Part shown: one piece after another, positions 8,386-22,600 of the stretch
Numbering within the stretch: the stretch's first letter is position 1
How the letters are laid out: each line of letters starts with the position of its first letter
From: Conoideocrella luteorostrata
Lineage: Eukaryota > Ascomycota > Sordariomycetes > Hypocreales > Clavicipitaceae
DNA: 64,000 nt
Assembly: GCA_032433595.1 (NCBI GenBank)
Contig: JASWJB010000025.1
Location: 1-64,000, forward strand
Reading direction: 5' to 3'
The notes under the pieces: model-generated
What the model saw: the letters and a program-made list of their open reading frames with translations, nothing else
The model's database searches: none
Told to the model about the DNA's origin: nothing
Made by a program: the position numbers and the translations under genes

Positions 8386-11300
8386 ATTGAAGTAGGTTTT
8401 GTCAAATTTTGTTATAAGAGTTTTTGTTTTATTTTTATTTTTATTTCTGGTCATTGCCGGTAAAAAGGCTTTTGCAATCAGCATGGGCAAGTTTGGTGGC
8501 TTTATCGACTCATAAAAGCTGTTGCTGAGGACCAGCTGGAGCCCCGGTTCGTTTCATCGTGAACGCCATGTCAGCCACCGTGAAGATTTGCGTGAAATCG
8601 TGGGGTAGCTCTTCACGATACGGGAAGTACGAACACGGGCAAATTGCTACGAACCTAATGGCGAGGCTGAAAACTGAACCCATCGGGCCTCGCTGTCCAA
8701 GCTATTGATGAGGTCATGTAGAGACGAGTTGACTACGGTATGAATTGAACCATCGCATCGCACAAGACGGTCAATCCTACCTACCACTACCAGTCCTAGG
8801 CTCAGCAAAGTATACTGAACCCTACGCACCAGAATAGCCGCGTCGGGTGTCATCCGGCTTCTTCGTTGTTCCACAGCTAACGGCTTTCATCTTAAAAGTC
8901 TCAATCGTAGAAAGTCTGTTCCGCATGATGAGGATCTGATCCTGTGTCTCTGATCATTCGCGAGACAGTATCTCTTGTGCTGTTCCTCCTCTGCTCGTCG
9001 TGTCATACAGTCTGCAACCGAAGCCACGGTCCATTTCGCTGGCAGGCAGCAATTACTGGGTATGAGACAGATCTCAAACCCACAGCCAGCTGGACCTTCT
9101 GGAAGGCCCATCTGTACGAGGGTTGGCCGCCCCCCGTTGTTGCTAAAGACACCATTGCGAGAGGCGAGATCATCCGTGGGCTTCTGTTCACAGGGCTCTG
9201 GGGAGTTCTGTAGCTACATATCAAGGCAAGTAAGGCCCTCCGTGGTACAGTGGCCAAGGAGAGACAGAAAGCGGAAGATTTTAGCAGAGTGGTGCCAACA
9301 CAGCAGCACGCCATGCAGCTGGTCTTAGTCAATCTTCCATCTTCCGTCTTCCCCCTCCAAAGCATATGCAACAGCCCTTTTGTTTTATTTCATACATATG
9401 TATATACGTGTACCGGCATCGCGGTCCGCCCCGCCCAGTGTCTTGCACACACTCCGACTTTTGGTGGACGAAAAAGTTCGGATGGCAGGAGGAGATCTTG
9501 CACCGCTCCTTTTCTCCCCTCCCCTCCCCACCCGCCTCTGTATCCTTTCTTTGGTTTGTCTGAGACATTAGTTACGCATCCCATCAAATCAGAAAGAAGT
9601 GACAGCGACAGATGATTTCCCCTAACTTTGGCGTGATGGAGATGGTGCTGTCTTGGATACCTTGCAAAAGGGATCCGAGCGCATAACTAAGGTTCTTACT
9701 TGTACGGAGTACTGCTGTATGGGTGGGGTGAAGCTGGCGGACAGAAAAGAACAGGCGCAGGGTCCCGAGCCAACTTCAAGGCTATCAGGAGCCCCAGTGA
9801 CATCCATTGGCAACCCCAGGCAGGTGGTACTCATGCGCATACCAAGGCTAGATAACGGAGTAACTAGAGACAAGGACAAATTGACATCCAGGGCGGTTTG
9901 GTGACGTCCTGGGTTGAAAGCTGGCTGGTGTCATCCCTTGCGCGCTGGATGGTGACGGCGGGCGGGCACTAATCACGACCAGGACCATTCAGACGGAACT
10001 GGACTCGTATCTGGATGGAGTACGAAGCACGGAGTACATCAAGCTACATCTGCAGTGCAGCTGGCTAGTCTTGCATTTTATGTACGTGATTTCCAATGTT
10101 AATTTTTTTTTGGCTGTAGTTGTCCGGCCCAACCTGCCCACTGCCACCCAACCCTCCCCCGCCGATATACCTCCAGACGCCTCAACTGAAAATCTGGATC
10201 GACCTTGCAGCAGTGAGATGAGGATGCTCAAGGGGGAGCCGCACTGCTGGAAATGATGAAGAATGTGCCACCCCGGTTAGGCTACCGAGAAACAGCGTCG
10301 TGTGCCCATCCGTCCATGTTCCGTGACCAGGTTGGGCCAGGTTGTGCAGGCAAGCTGTCGGGTCAGCGCACGGGATCGATCTGCACCGACATCAACGGTA
10401 GAGGGACAATACGACCAGCGGGACGGTGGTAGTGTAGCAGCGTTGGTTGGTTATACCGTACACCAACACTCCGTACCGTACCGTACGAACGTCAACTCCC
10501 CCAGCGCTCTGCATGTGCCATAAATCGGAAAAAGAGCCCGGTGGTCATGGGAAATGAGCCTAATGCAGCATCCCCCCTTTGCGCTTTGTGATCTGCATCT
10601 CCACCTTTCATCACAGATCAGTCAACAATGACAAGACAAGCAAGCGCACAAGGGCAAAATGACAAATACCTCAACTGGTCCAACCACCCAATCGATACAG
10701 TACAGCACCGGTAACATGGACGGGCCTCCCGAGGCTCATCGGAGTCCAGGCCAACATATACATACGACCCAGCAGGACTGATACTTTGATCATGTGCGTG
10801 TGGGTGGGTGGGTGATCACTGATGACAGCCCTAGCCAATGCAAACCAAAGCCAGACGAGCGGGACACAAGGTGCCTCCTTGTTGTAGATGAAGGGGCTTG
10901 TCTCCCGGGAAAGTAGTGGTGATGTAGCATTGTGACAAGTGTTTAGTGTATTATGCCAATCCTCGTCGAGAATCTGCAGCACTGCACTGCATTAGGGAGG
11001 AGAACGAAAGGAAAAAGAAAAGTATGAAAGGAAAAAAGAAAGCATACCTTTTTACGTCGGCCGAGACATAACGCCAGAGTCGAGGCAAAAAGAGTCACCT
11101 CACTAACTAACTGCTGCGCCATTTTGTCTAAGCCAAGGTGTGCCAACACAACGAACCCAAAATTGACTCGCCAGCAGGGATAGGTCACAAAATGTGCATT
11201 TTGGCGCGTGAATGGTGCCCGTTGTCTGGCTGTTCTGGCATCTCACACTTTTCTACTTTCAGGTGACGGACCACAGATAGTCAGATCTGTCACGCTAATA

Positions 11301-13804
11301 ACTACTCCGTACTTCGTAAGTACATAGCTAGTTGTGACCTCTGGTGGATGGTATGCATCCCAAAAAGGTACTTGGTACGACTGCAAGAATCACCGCAATC
11401 CAATAGAGTATGCCAAGTGCTCCGTACCGTGTTGTACGATGATAAGAGCATGGGTAGCACATGGAAGCATTTTTAGATTACTCTTCTTTGTTCCACCGCA
11501 AATGCAAGAAGCTCAGACCAGGTAACGTTGGGGCGCGTGTGGTGTGTTTACAAGAACGCTCCTGAGAGACTGCATGGAACATGGCTGGCTGAGCGAGGGG
11601 GCTGTTTTGTCCAGATCCAGCAGCGACTTGACTTGGCGCATATGATATCTCAATCCCTCCTCCGTATACTCGGTAGACGCAAGGCAATCGGGGGGTTTGG
11701 AAACAATACCAATAACGACTCGCCGCTGGAGCAGGAGAGAACCGAGACCGTCCGCTGGTACTTTGGGTTCACGATGGAGCACAGTACGCAGACGCGCCAT
11801 TATGATTCCGCCGTTGCAACACCACAGGAGTCGATGCAACACGCCTCACATATTCTGATCCAAGGATATCCCCGGTGCTCTGGTTACCTTGAACCCTTTA
11901 CGGGGCATTGTGACGCTATCTTGTTCACGATCGAATGGAAACCCACCACATCGGCGTTGCAGTAACAGCGGAAGCAACAACTTGTGATACTATTACCGCT
12001 TAAGCGCCTTCCAGCTTTCGTACTCGCTTTCGGAGGCCCGCAGTGGCCAGTACACCGAAGTATTTCTCAGTCGCCCGGTACCGGTTACTCCAACCGATCG
12101 CATTCTGATTGCCACATATGCTCCATTCGGACATCAATGGGGCCGAATTAGTCAAGGTGTAACTATTCCGGACTCCGCATAAATCAGCGCAATGGACAGG
12201 AGAAGAATGAGGGAGGGAGTACTCCGTAGAACAGAATAAGATGAAAGCATACTGTGACACAATTGACGCGGATTTCTGTATCAACAGTATTGTACAGAAC
12301 AGCCAGGCTTGCAGAGGGCTACCCTAGACGGGCTGTATGTTTACTTAGCACTCGAAGATTCGACCTCAAGAACCCAAAGTTCGGTATAGTTTCTTCTTCT
12401 ACCCTCATTGGGATTCCACCGTAGTTATCCGGCAATGTACTCCATGGCCTCGTAGTTACTGTGTACAATAGAGAAGCATAACTCCCTTGTTCGTTCTCTC
12501 ATCGGAGTACGCCGTACCGAGTCCCAAACCTGCGGGTCAATCTAGGGAGACAGAGGCAGCCCTGACACCGGTGATCTTCGGGAGCCCATGTATCCCTGGA
12601 TGACACGTTCACAATTCCAATTACTCGAGTTCCAACCTAGACCAAGAAAAGGTTTCTCATGGCCGGCATAAGCAGCACCAATGAGAGTTATCGGCCGAAT
12701 GGCTGCTTGCCTTCGGCTTTGGGTGTCAGTTGGAGAATTGAGTGCGATTAGTACAAGTTCCCCTTGACCCTCCTCCCCCCTCACAACAGGGATTTGATGT
12801 CTCAAGTGGATTTGATGGGCACACCTTGGAGCTGTCATGATTCCCCCCCCCGCAAAATGGAGACCACCCGTGGCCTATGCTTATTCCTTTGCAGCGCCGT
12901 CAGCGGCAGTGGAATGGCCTCTGCTAGCGTGCTGCTGGGCGGCACATCCAATGTTAGCAAGGCGGTTGGAGTATGCGGTCTTCTCATAAAGGGATAAATA
13001 CGGAGTACTTCTTTCCTCCTTTGCAAGGCATCAACGAACTTGGAGACAAGCGGCAGTTGGTCTAGCTGGCAACAGCCGACACTAGGAACTGATGGGTTGA
13101 CTAATAGTGCCCTCATGCATGTACATAACACCTGCATGCCTGACAGCAGTGATTAAGTCTGATCAGGCGGACCACAGCAAACTACTCCGAACAACGACAC
13201 CCATTTCCAGCGCTGGGTTTTAGGCCATGCCGTAATGCGCATGTATGTCAAGTTGGGTCGACTCGGTCGACTTTGCTGATCATGCCTGTGGGGATGCGTT
13301 TGATTGGACTTTACGGACCAGTGCGGAATGTGAGAAGAGAGGACTGGGCTGCATGTGAAGTTGCTTTTGTGACTTGTCGGAAATGACTCAGTCCGAGAAG
13401 AGATCCACCGTAGACCCGAGCGTGAAGCAGTGTGATGATGTGATGATGATGCAGATGATGTAGAGGGTAAGAGGGTGCCGGGGCAGAGCTGCAAGGTAGC
13501 GGCAGTGGTGGCGGTGGTGCAATCATCCCAAGAAGTTATCAGAGGGTCTCGAAGCCTCAAGTGGCAAGGCCAACAATCCAGCTTTTCCGGTGAGATGCAC
13601 TCGAGATTTGAAACTTGCTGGTCTCAATCTAATTCCGGCGCCCACGGCCATTGCGCAGGTTGAGTACGGAATAGTTGCAGCCACACACCTATTCGCGCAC
13701 GGGCTGTGACGCTGTTCGCTGCCAGGGGCAAGTGGGCAATGTTCGTATGTGTTAGTCATTTAGCCCCAACCATGGAGTTTGTATTGAAGGTGTGTGTACT
13801 CAGT

Positions 13805-13820
13805 TACTCCGTACGGAGTA
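13805..13820. repeat. 16-bp perfect palindrome of the TACTCCGTA family
   Basis: TACTCCGTACGGAGTA reads the same on both strands. It is two motif copies joined head to head and sharing the central TA step. It lies deep inside the gene desert, far from any recognised gene. Confidence 0.85.
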
Positions 13821-16445
13821 CTGAGTAATTGACGGCAAGAAGTTTTCCACAATCACCGACCGGATCCCTCAGCCCCCCCCTGTTGAAATCAATTTTGTAG
13901 CTACAAATAATGGACGTTTTGATTATGGTCAACAGGTATCCAGTTCTTCCTTTTTCCGAGGACGGCTTGCATATTTTTAATTCCAACTGGTGGGGACGAC
14001 TCTATCCACTTGAGCTTCGTTTCTTGAGGCATCACCTGTGTCACGGTGACACGAGCCGTCGGGTTGCCGCCTAGCTGCAATAGTTGATACGCGAACCATC
14101 GAAAGTATGTAGGTAGCACGGTTGTGGGCCTTGTCTTCTTCTTTGGTAACCAAGGCATTAAGCCTGAACTGTCTCCATCCTGTCAGCGGGCAGAGCCGAG
14201 CGATCCGGCACCTGCTTTGGTATCCAGGATTGCGCTGTCTGCCACACAGTTAGTTACTGCTAGCCAGGACCTGGCCAAAGATGCAGTCAACTGTCAAGTT
14301 CCTCTGTCTCTACAACTGTGGCCGCTCCAAGCATGATACTAGTCAGGCACGTTGCCACATGATTCTTCCGTACATTAGTTCGCTATGAAGTGCCTTGCCC
14401 TCTGCTTTCCAGTTGCTTAAAATGGCGAACAGAGTATTGTCGAATTGTGTTTTTTTTTTGGCAAGCATGGCCTAGTTTGATTCCAAGCACCGTCCATGAC
14501 GTTCCACAACCTTGGGTTTCAGACGGATCGCTGCGGGATCGAAGACAGCTACCATCATCTAGAAGCCGCAGGCTCATCCTGAGCGGTCTCACAGATCGAC
14601 AAGAGTCGTGCTGGGTCTCAGACACGGCTCGCGGAGCACCTTGCAAGTGTCTCGCGGCTATGACTGAAGAATCTCATGCATCTACATTGTCTCGGAGAGA
14701 AAAAGAATTGCAGCTGTCACACGAGATATTTTATATCCCTGGCTGGACAAGTCGGCAAAAAGTGCGCGCCTTGAGTAGCTGGTGTGCGGGACTAGAAGTA
14801 ATCTATAATGGACATAAGGATGGCTAAATCGCCGTTCTTTCTAGTAATGGTACACTTATTCTGATCATATGGCCAGTCGACAGTATGGGGCTTCAGTGCC
14901 TTGAACTTATCATCACGATGATGACTGAGCATATCTCATATTTCCAATTGACGGGTTGTCTAGGGAATTGTGAGTATATACCGAATAATTCGTGAATCTC
15001 GTAACCGTCGCCAAAATCGCTCATGCGAACTTTCGAACTCGCGGAGGGTGTGTATGGAAACTCGCGCTGGGGAAGGGTTCAGTTCTTGATGTCTGGAAGC
15101 GACTATCTCGCTTCGCGATACCGAGCTCTGCTCTTGTATACGGAGTATATGAGTTAATACTGAAGTGACACTGGAGTTACAGATACCGACAGATGGGAGG
15201 CTGTGTGGCACCGTACATGTACCCAAGCAATTTTCTCGCGCACCCACTTGTCACACTAAAAAGATGGACAAGAGCACGATTAAAGGAGTGGGAAGAGAAA
15301 TGAACTCTCTTCAGTTAACATATGGGGTACGACATATTCGAGCAACCTGATCGAGTACCCGCTGTGAAACCCTGTTGGACAAAGACAGATGAACTGCAAC
15401 TACCCTGTTCGTTTCCCAGATCGCAACGGGGGGACAATTAGCTACCGGGAACTCCGTTTGTTGGACAGAGACAGCGGTCGGCCTTACCAAAGTACCGGGT
15501 CGGTCATTGCGGTCGTTCCGTAATTAGTCCTGACCTGGGGATTATGGCCTGGTGTAAGGGTGGGTGGTGTCACCACTTTGAACACGAACGTGTCAGTGCT
15601 AGCCATGTCGTGTGAGTTCGGATAGACACATTATTGGTAACCACTCGCTTCTCTGTCCAAACAAATGAGGTGTGACAAAGTTAGCCGGCATAACCATCTG
15701 TAATGTTGGCAGGTCAAATATCGCCGGTGCTACGGAAGATGGCTTACGACGTTGGCTCCGGGAAAATAATCGTTGACGAACGCCCCTCTCCCCAAATCGT
15801 AAGGCAAAAAGAAATATCACACCTCGTGTGGCGTCACCGGTGATAGTCGTACACAAAAACCTGGTACTACTTAAAAAAAAAAAACCGTTCCTGTGGCGCG
15901 ATTTGGCTAGTACTACGCGCTGAACGTGGTGCCTCGGCTGGCTCCTCTGACTGGCTCAGCTGAAAGACGTGTTACAGATTGCTCGGACATGTGGTTTCCT
16001 CGGTCTGCCCAGAACAAGTGTAATGCCGGTCTGGATCTGGTGATACGACGCATCATGTAGACTCTAACCATTCAATTACCTTAAAAGTATGTAATATGGA
16101 GAATTCGTTTGGAAACACGAATCGTCTTCTAGAAATGACCTTGGCTAGAACTGGCCTGTCCCTGTCGGGCATCCGCGACACAATGTCACATGGATGACAC
16201 CGGTGTCCGTTCTGCGTCTTATGTTAGTAGTTAGCGGATGTAGTTGTCAAGCTTCATGATTTTGTGATAGAAAACCGTTTACTACGGAGCAGTGAGAGCT
16301 AGGTGAGGAACAAGTGCCTGGGGCATGACAGGTTCGTGGTGTTACGAAAAATAATAAGTGTAGTTACAGTAGCGAAACTTGCTTTGTGGAACTGACACAG
16401 TCATTCTATCCCACCTGAGTTAATGACAATAAAATATGTACTCTG

Positions 16446-16462
16446 TACGGAGTACGGAGTAC
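16446..16462. repeat. direct repeat of the TACGGAG motif
   Basis: TACGGAGTACGGAGTAC is two direct copies of the 7-bp unit TACGGAG. A partial inverse copy, TACTCTGTAC, lies directly to the left, so the whole forms an imperfect hairpin. Confidence 0.8.
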
Positions 16463-19328
16463 AATGGCGCAATATCATGTCCCTGGATTGCTTACCGCGG
16501 GTGGTACGCTAGCTATGTCATTACACGCACCTGTTCTCACGAAAAGCTAGTGTTCGCCTCCCTTGCCTCAGCCGAGCGGCTTGACAGTGGGCACACACAT
16601 AGCCTTGTACCTTGCATAATATCAGCTGAAGAGGCTCCGTTCACTGCCTTACGCGCCGTCCAATGTTTGACAGCACGACGATTTGTACAGCCTTAGCCGG
16701 GCCAGGTACAATCACCAGGCATGGTTACAGAAGATCATGACTTCGACGGATGTTTGTTTCTGGCGCGCGAGGGCTGTGCAATGGTTACGGCTTGTATCCG
16801 TCGATGGCAGAGTCAGTTTGGCGGTTGGAATTTCCCTTGATACAGAGTACTCCGTACTACTGCCGTACCACTATCCTCGTGAGTGTGGAATGCGGAATGT
16901 TGATTGTGGATATGGCTGCTTATGCCTAAAACACCAACAAAGCCATCTATCAGCTATAGTAGCGGCTACTGCTAGTGTGAGAGCCGCGGTGTTGGTTAGT
17001 TCGCCATGACACCGCGATCCGCTTGTTCCCCTGAGAGATCGCCATGTGCGCGAAGCCACGCTAAATATGGCAAGCCACTGAGGACATGGGCCAGTGTATG
17101 CTAGGCGACTCATTCGTTAGACCCATGGAGAAGAGAGTTAAGAATTAAGGAGATCCGAGTTTACCAAGCCATTTGGGTAATGAGACGGAGACACCCAACA
17201 TTGTTGCTTTAGTCGTTTGAGCTTATTGCCCCTCGAGCGTCGTGGATTGAATTGTAAAGGAGTATGGATCATAATGCACTCCTGGGTACGGAGTAAAGTT
17301 GGCTGATCGCCTGTGTGGGAGACGGCTGCCCTGCGCCTGCCAACTGGCTCTGAATCGTCCGTTCTTCCCGCCCGTGTGAAGAAGTCATGCGTCAAACCCT
17401 TTTTTTTTGACGCTCCACACCGTATTCCATGATGCTGGCAGTAGAAGACGACCGAGTGGCATCATGTCGGACGCCTGGTTACCACGTTGACAAATTTGTG
17501 GCTTTTGGCAGAACCGCACTTTGCACAAGCTCTTTTTTCGAACAATATGAAGTAACCTCATCGAACACGCCAAGATCTCGAATGCTGTAAGTATAGCAAG
17601 AGAACCTACACTTAATCATAAGTGCTCCCATTCGCATATTATGGTGACAAACATGGCCCAATCCTGCTGTTAACTTGGGCTATACTTCTCAAACTCTATA
17701 ATCTTGACGACATACAATTATGCACCAGTCTCCGAGAATCTGACCTCTACCTCCTATATAGATATTCGTGAAACTCAGCTAGACACACAAACCCTGATGG
17801 GAACAGTTAATCCATGATTGTCAGCAAAGCCGGCCGTCATTGGGTAGAAAGACTGGCAACCGGGATTCTGTTCGTATTCTCATTGGAAAATCAATTTCTG
17901 CGTGTGCAGGAGGAAAAAGAGCCACGACGTCTGGTCATCAAATGTCGTATTCCATAACTAGTGACCGAGCGGAAATCAGGCAAGACAGGCCCCATACATG
18001 CCTCACATCTTTGACTGCTAATGTGAACCTTACCATAACTAGACTTACACCATGGGCTAATGAACTGACAATAATAAATTGGCAGATTGGTCAAAATGGT
18101 CTGCCTTGGACCGTTTTCTTTTGTAATCAAGTCTCATGCTTTGTTTATTTTTCTGTTGAAGACACGATGAAGTTACGTCCCACAGCTAGGATGCAAGTTT
18201 ACAGCTATCAAACCTCTCCTTGATGTTTTATGCCTGTCGGCTGTTGGCTAGATATCCACCAACTGCCTCCAACAACTAAAAGGGAGTCAAAGCACCACTA
18301 TAATAGTTACCGCCGAGGCTGGGTTGGGATGAACGGAAACGTATTCCGCTTGTCTGTTGGCGCTGGGCATTGGCGTGAATCCGCCCCAAGTCCAAATGAT
18401 CGAACCCGGACGCCACAATCCAAATAAGCTAGACGCAATGAAGCATAAGGCGTTCACAGCACTACCGTCTTGGTCCATTCCAGACGCCACTTGTTCGCTC
18501 ACTACTTTTCGGGTGATAATCATAGCTTTGACCCACGAACAAGCGGCTTTTCATTACATCCCCAAGATCATGTGGCCTTGAGAATCATTTCCCACGTTTT
18601 GCTCCGGGGTTGGGGTGACACTGCCTCAATTTGTCTGTGCCTTTTTATACAATCTTCCTGGCTCCATAGCGTTGATGTGGGGTTTGAGACATTTGGATCA
18701 TGCTGCGACTTTATTACTATACGCTATGTTGTGAGGAAAGGTATGGCATTAAGCATTGCGCGGTTGGTTTGTGGCAGGACTGTGCGCCTTGCTCAGAAAT
18801 CTTTTGAGCGTCTTGGCGAACCGTGGAGGCATTGCATGTGTGCCTGGGGATGCTTGGCTTGGGCTAGGAAGGTTGTAATTTCCGCCCTGAACTATCTTCC
18901 GCAGCGTTCAAGAGGCTCGTGTGGGTGGATGCGTTGAGAAATTGCGTTGGGACAAGCCTGAGAGCAAAAAAAAGAAAAAGAAAAAAAGAAAAAAAAAGGG
19001 AACCTGAAAACCCAGAATCCCGGAGAGCACAACATACTGGAGCAGTGTGAGAGCAAAGACATCTGAATGGCTGTCGGACTGATCCCGACAACAGCGCGCC
19101 GGCCCCGATCGCTGGCGTGAGACACTAACACGGCCAGTCGTGGGGGACGCAATTTCGACGCCTTATGCTCAATCCGTCACCAACTCTGTTTATTAACATG
19201 TATACTCCATACAGTAGCATGCACAGATGCCTACTCTGATAGCCGAGAATTTCAAATTCGCCTGTGGGCGCGACTCAAGAGTCAGCTTGTAAGGAATACG
19301 ATACACGTCCATGTTGACATGAGCCAAT

Positions 19329-19357
19329 GTACGGAGTATGGGCTTCGTACTCCGTAC
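19329..19357. repeat. perfect 10-bp stem hairpin of the TACGGAGTA family
   Basis: GTACGGAGTA and TACTCCGTAC face each other around a 9-base loop (TGGGCTTCG). It is the clearest hairpin form of the motif in the window and lies in the gene desert. Confidence 0.8.
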
Positions 19358-20064
19358 TTGGAACCTCTTTGGCGACTGGTTCACACAATGCGCTCGGCCT
19401 GCCTTGCTGACGGGCGGAGCGGGAAGACAGCCGGCCGGCAAGAGTCTAGTTGCTGATACCGTGGCTGACGGGTCAGGGAATAGCTGTTGATGCCTCCTGG
19501 CTAGCTGAGCTTCTGGCACTTGAGGGAGCCGCGCCACTCGTCAGCGCCATGCTGCAAGTCGACCGCAAGAAGCACTCTCTTGAGCCAAGCATTTACGGCA
19601 AATACATGACTTCAACTCTCTGCCATTGCCCGTTGCACAGACCGCTGCAAAAATGGGCAGCAGACCTGGAGGCGTGGGCTAAAGGCGCGTAGCCCCTGGG
19701 GCCGACGCCGATCCCTCAGTCACGACCGAGATGCTCGACGAGATATTGCACAATACGATACTACCTACGGAGCATCATGCAGCATTTTTTCCATACTCAA
19801 CGGCAAACCCTTCCTGAAGGGGTGTCCAAACACATCAAAACAGGTGTGCCGAGGCTGTTAGAGAGCTGTACTTGCCCCCAGAACCGTGTCGAGAGAAGGA
19901 CATGTTTGCTTGAAGGTGGCTGCGAGTCTGATTCGACATCTTCAACTGGCACAGAGCTGTGCCCGGCGTCGACTTTGTCACTGCGGAAGCCGCTGTCACA
20001 ACCTTACTCAGTATTGGCGTTCAAGAACAAAAACCTTGCTCCAGCTACCCCGTACGCTGTGCAA

Positions 20065-20078
20065 TACAATATATTGTA
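20065..20078. repeat. 14-bp AT-rich palindrome
   Basis: TACAATATATTGTA is a perfect palindrome. A related inverted repeat lies at 21783-21801. It differs from the TACTCCGTA family but is found in the same desert. Confidence 0.7.
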
Positions 20079-21782
20079 CGGAATACAATATGACACGGTA
20101 ACCGTGCCGCAATTTAGTAGCCATGGCTCCTGCTCCCAGCGTCCGCCTTTCATCCACCTTCGTCCCTCGCCCGGCTCCCCCCTGTGGACTGGGGACTGAC
20201 TGACTGGTTGCTCGACCGAATACGGAGTAGCTGATGCTAATATCACCCGGCGGCACTTTCCAATACATGACCTTACCCTTCACATCACCTTGGCTAAGCC
20301 GAATGCTGAACTCTTGTATGCCCCCCACCCATGTGCCTCCTCGCTCTTGTCCCAACTGGGCATCGTGGTCGTGATGGCGGCCATCATTCATCTTGGTCAT
20401 GCTGCCCTTTGCCGCCTGAGACCCACCCTCAACCTCCCCGGGACCCTCTAGCCCGCTCACGCTAAGGATTAGCGCAGCGCACCCACCTCGAGCACTCGCG
20501 CACCTCGACACCTCCAACCTCGACGCAACATCCATGCATCTCCACATGCACTCAATCTCCATCCCTCTCGAGCTCTCACGACGTGCGTTGCCGGTTCTCT
20601 GCTGGCCACTTCTGGCCATTTCCAGCCTTGTTTGGCAGATGATATCCATGCCACAACGCTGTACTATACCCCGTACATCTCTGGCTTGTTTATGCTTGCT
20701 GCATGGTGCATCTTTAAGCGGGGCACATCTCGCCCAGCTTGCCCTTTTGCTTGCTGCGTCGATGCCTGTTCGGCTTGGCCATGACGCTCGCCCTGGAGCT
20801 GGGCCAGTAGTGACTGGCTTGGCTTGGGCTTGCTTGTTGATCGACCGCATTGTGCAATAACTACGGAGAATGGAGCACTAGTAGTTGAATGTACAGCAGG
20901 GACGTCGTGCGCCATCGCCCGCACCCCCTCCCCTGGATGCAGCCGGACCAGGGTTGAGCCTTTGGATTTCTGGAGCACTCAGTTCCTCCATTGGACGACT
21001 TACACAAACAGCCGAGCCAAGTAAGACCAGACCTCTGTGCTATACCGAGTATGTACCCTTTACTAGTACAATGCGCTCGGTAATCCGTCCGGAGTACGGA
21101 GCACAGCCTCGTGAACTTGGGCCGTGCAATAGTTATTCGCTCAATATTGTTTAGTTCTCACTAGTACTGCCTCAGAAGCCTGGCTTGCTCTCTGCTGCCG
21201 CTGCCTGGACTAGATCCGGCGTGCTCCTGGAATTGTTTCTATTTTCGAGGGGTTTCCCCAGTCTCGCGCAGTCCCTACAGTTCCAACAAGTTTCAACAGC
21301 CGTCGAGTAAACGCTGATCTACCTACTTCGAATCTGCCATACCTCCATGGGGACACCTGCGTTTCTTGTTGGATATGAAGCACAGGCTGAAAGCATCGGC
21401 CAGAGTGATCCGGCAGCCATCGATCACATCCGCCCCTGGCGAGCCTGACCTGGTAGGTTCGCCTGCCACAAGGATGTCATGACCAACCGCTGCCACTATC
21501 ACAGCTCCTGCGTGCACACCCTCAGAGGTATTTGGTAACCAACGACCTCCAACCTACAGCATCCCTGCAACCGCCGCCTGCCACCACTACACATAGTATG
21601 GATGTGCTGTGCTCCGGACTGTAATGTAGTCGATCTTGCTTGCCGTCATCCATCCTTGCAGCCTCGTTCCAACCACATCGTACATCTCAATGGCCTCGGG
21701 TCGATGATGACCTTGGACCAGGCGAACCCACAGCTAATCTCCATATCAGTACGGCGTACAACATTTTTGTGCCGCGTGCGAG

Positions 21783-21801
21783 GTACAATACAATATTGTA
21801 C
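21783..21801. repeat. 8-bp inverted repeat with 3-base loop
   Basis: GTACAATA and TATTGTAC flank CAA. It is related in sequence to the palindrome at 20065-20078. Confidence 0.7.
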
Positions 21802-22600
21802 ATCATGGACCCTACCCTGGCCTGGCCAGCCTGGCCCGCTCCCAAGATACCCGTACTAGTATTATGGAGCCGCTTGTGCTCGGCTACTTTGCTCGCCGGT
21901 CCTCTCAACATCATTGCTCCAGACTGCCGGGCTCATCTCATTTCGCTACGTACTACTCACGGAGTACCATCTGCCGTTTTGGGGCTCCCATGGCTGTCAT
22001 GGTCTTGGTAGCTCTTGGGGCAGTGGTTTTACTGCATCTATTGTATGGAGACTTTAATCTGACGCCATCTTGATCTTGACACCACAAGTACCCTTGTTGA
22101 TATACTGCCGGTTTTCTTGCTGAAAGGTGTAATTCCGGCTGTCAACGTTGACGGACAAGAGCATCCTTCGAGATCCCCATACCAGCATATTGCCAACTCT
22201 TGTTCTCTTGCAGCCCGTTGTCTGTCAGGCTACCTCTGGTGACTTGCGTCTTGAGGGAGACTGGGGGTCCATTTCCATAGCCCGATATCCTAAATTGCTC
22301 TCCTTTGACTCCCATCATTTTCCGTTTTCACCACACCCCCCCTTTTCTGCTTTTGTGGTGGCGGCTTTACCGTTATACATGCCCGTTTTACCACCACTCC
22401 TGATGCTGTACTAGCAAGCCTCTGGTTGCCACTAAAAACACACATTCCCGGGCTGCATTGTTGACCATCACCACGCTCGACGCAGGCATTACATACGTGA
22501 ACATCCTGCATAAGCCATCCAGTCTCCAAAAGAAATGTTTGCACCCAAACCATTCATCCCTCTTTCTATCATCTTGCACACCCCATAGCGATCCGAGACC

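Larger units (their letters stand above)
8386..22600. other. gene desert with dispersed palindromic motifs
   Basis: About 14 kb with no open frame that resembles a known protein and no coherent set of exons. The longest frame, minus strand 20008-20850, has a low-complexity Arg/Gly/Ser composition and is not believable. About twenty copies of TACTCCGTA/TACGGAGTA lie here, several as hairpins or palindromes. Base composition looks mixed rather than extremely AT-rich, so heavy repeat-induced mutation is not obvious by eye. The stretch may hold distal regulatory sequence for medA, noncoding RNAs or decayed elements. Confidence 0.55.

Noticed and set aside
18361..18421. Minus-strand GGGTTCGATC resembling a tRNA B box
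   Set aside because: The flanks do not form a T-arm stem, and no acceptor or anticodon arm can be drawn at the right spacing.
20008..20850. Minus-strand 280-residue open frame, the longest in the desert
   Set aside because: Arg/Gly/Ser-rich low-information sequence, contains motif-derived residues, and has no family resemblance.
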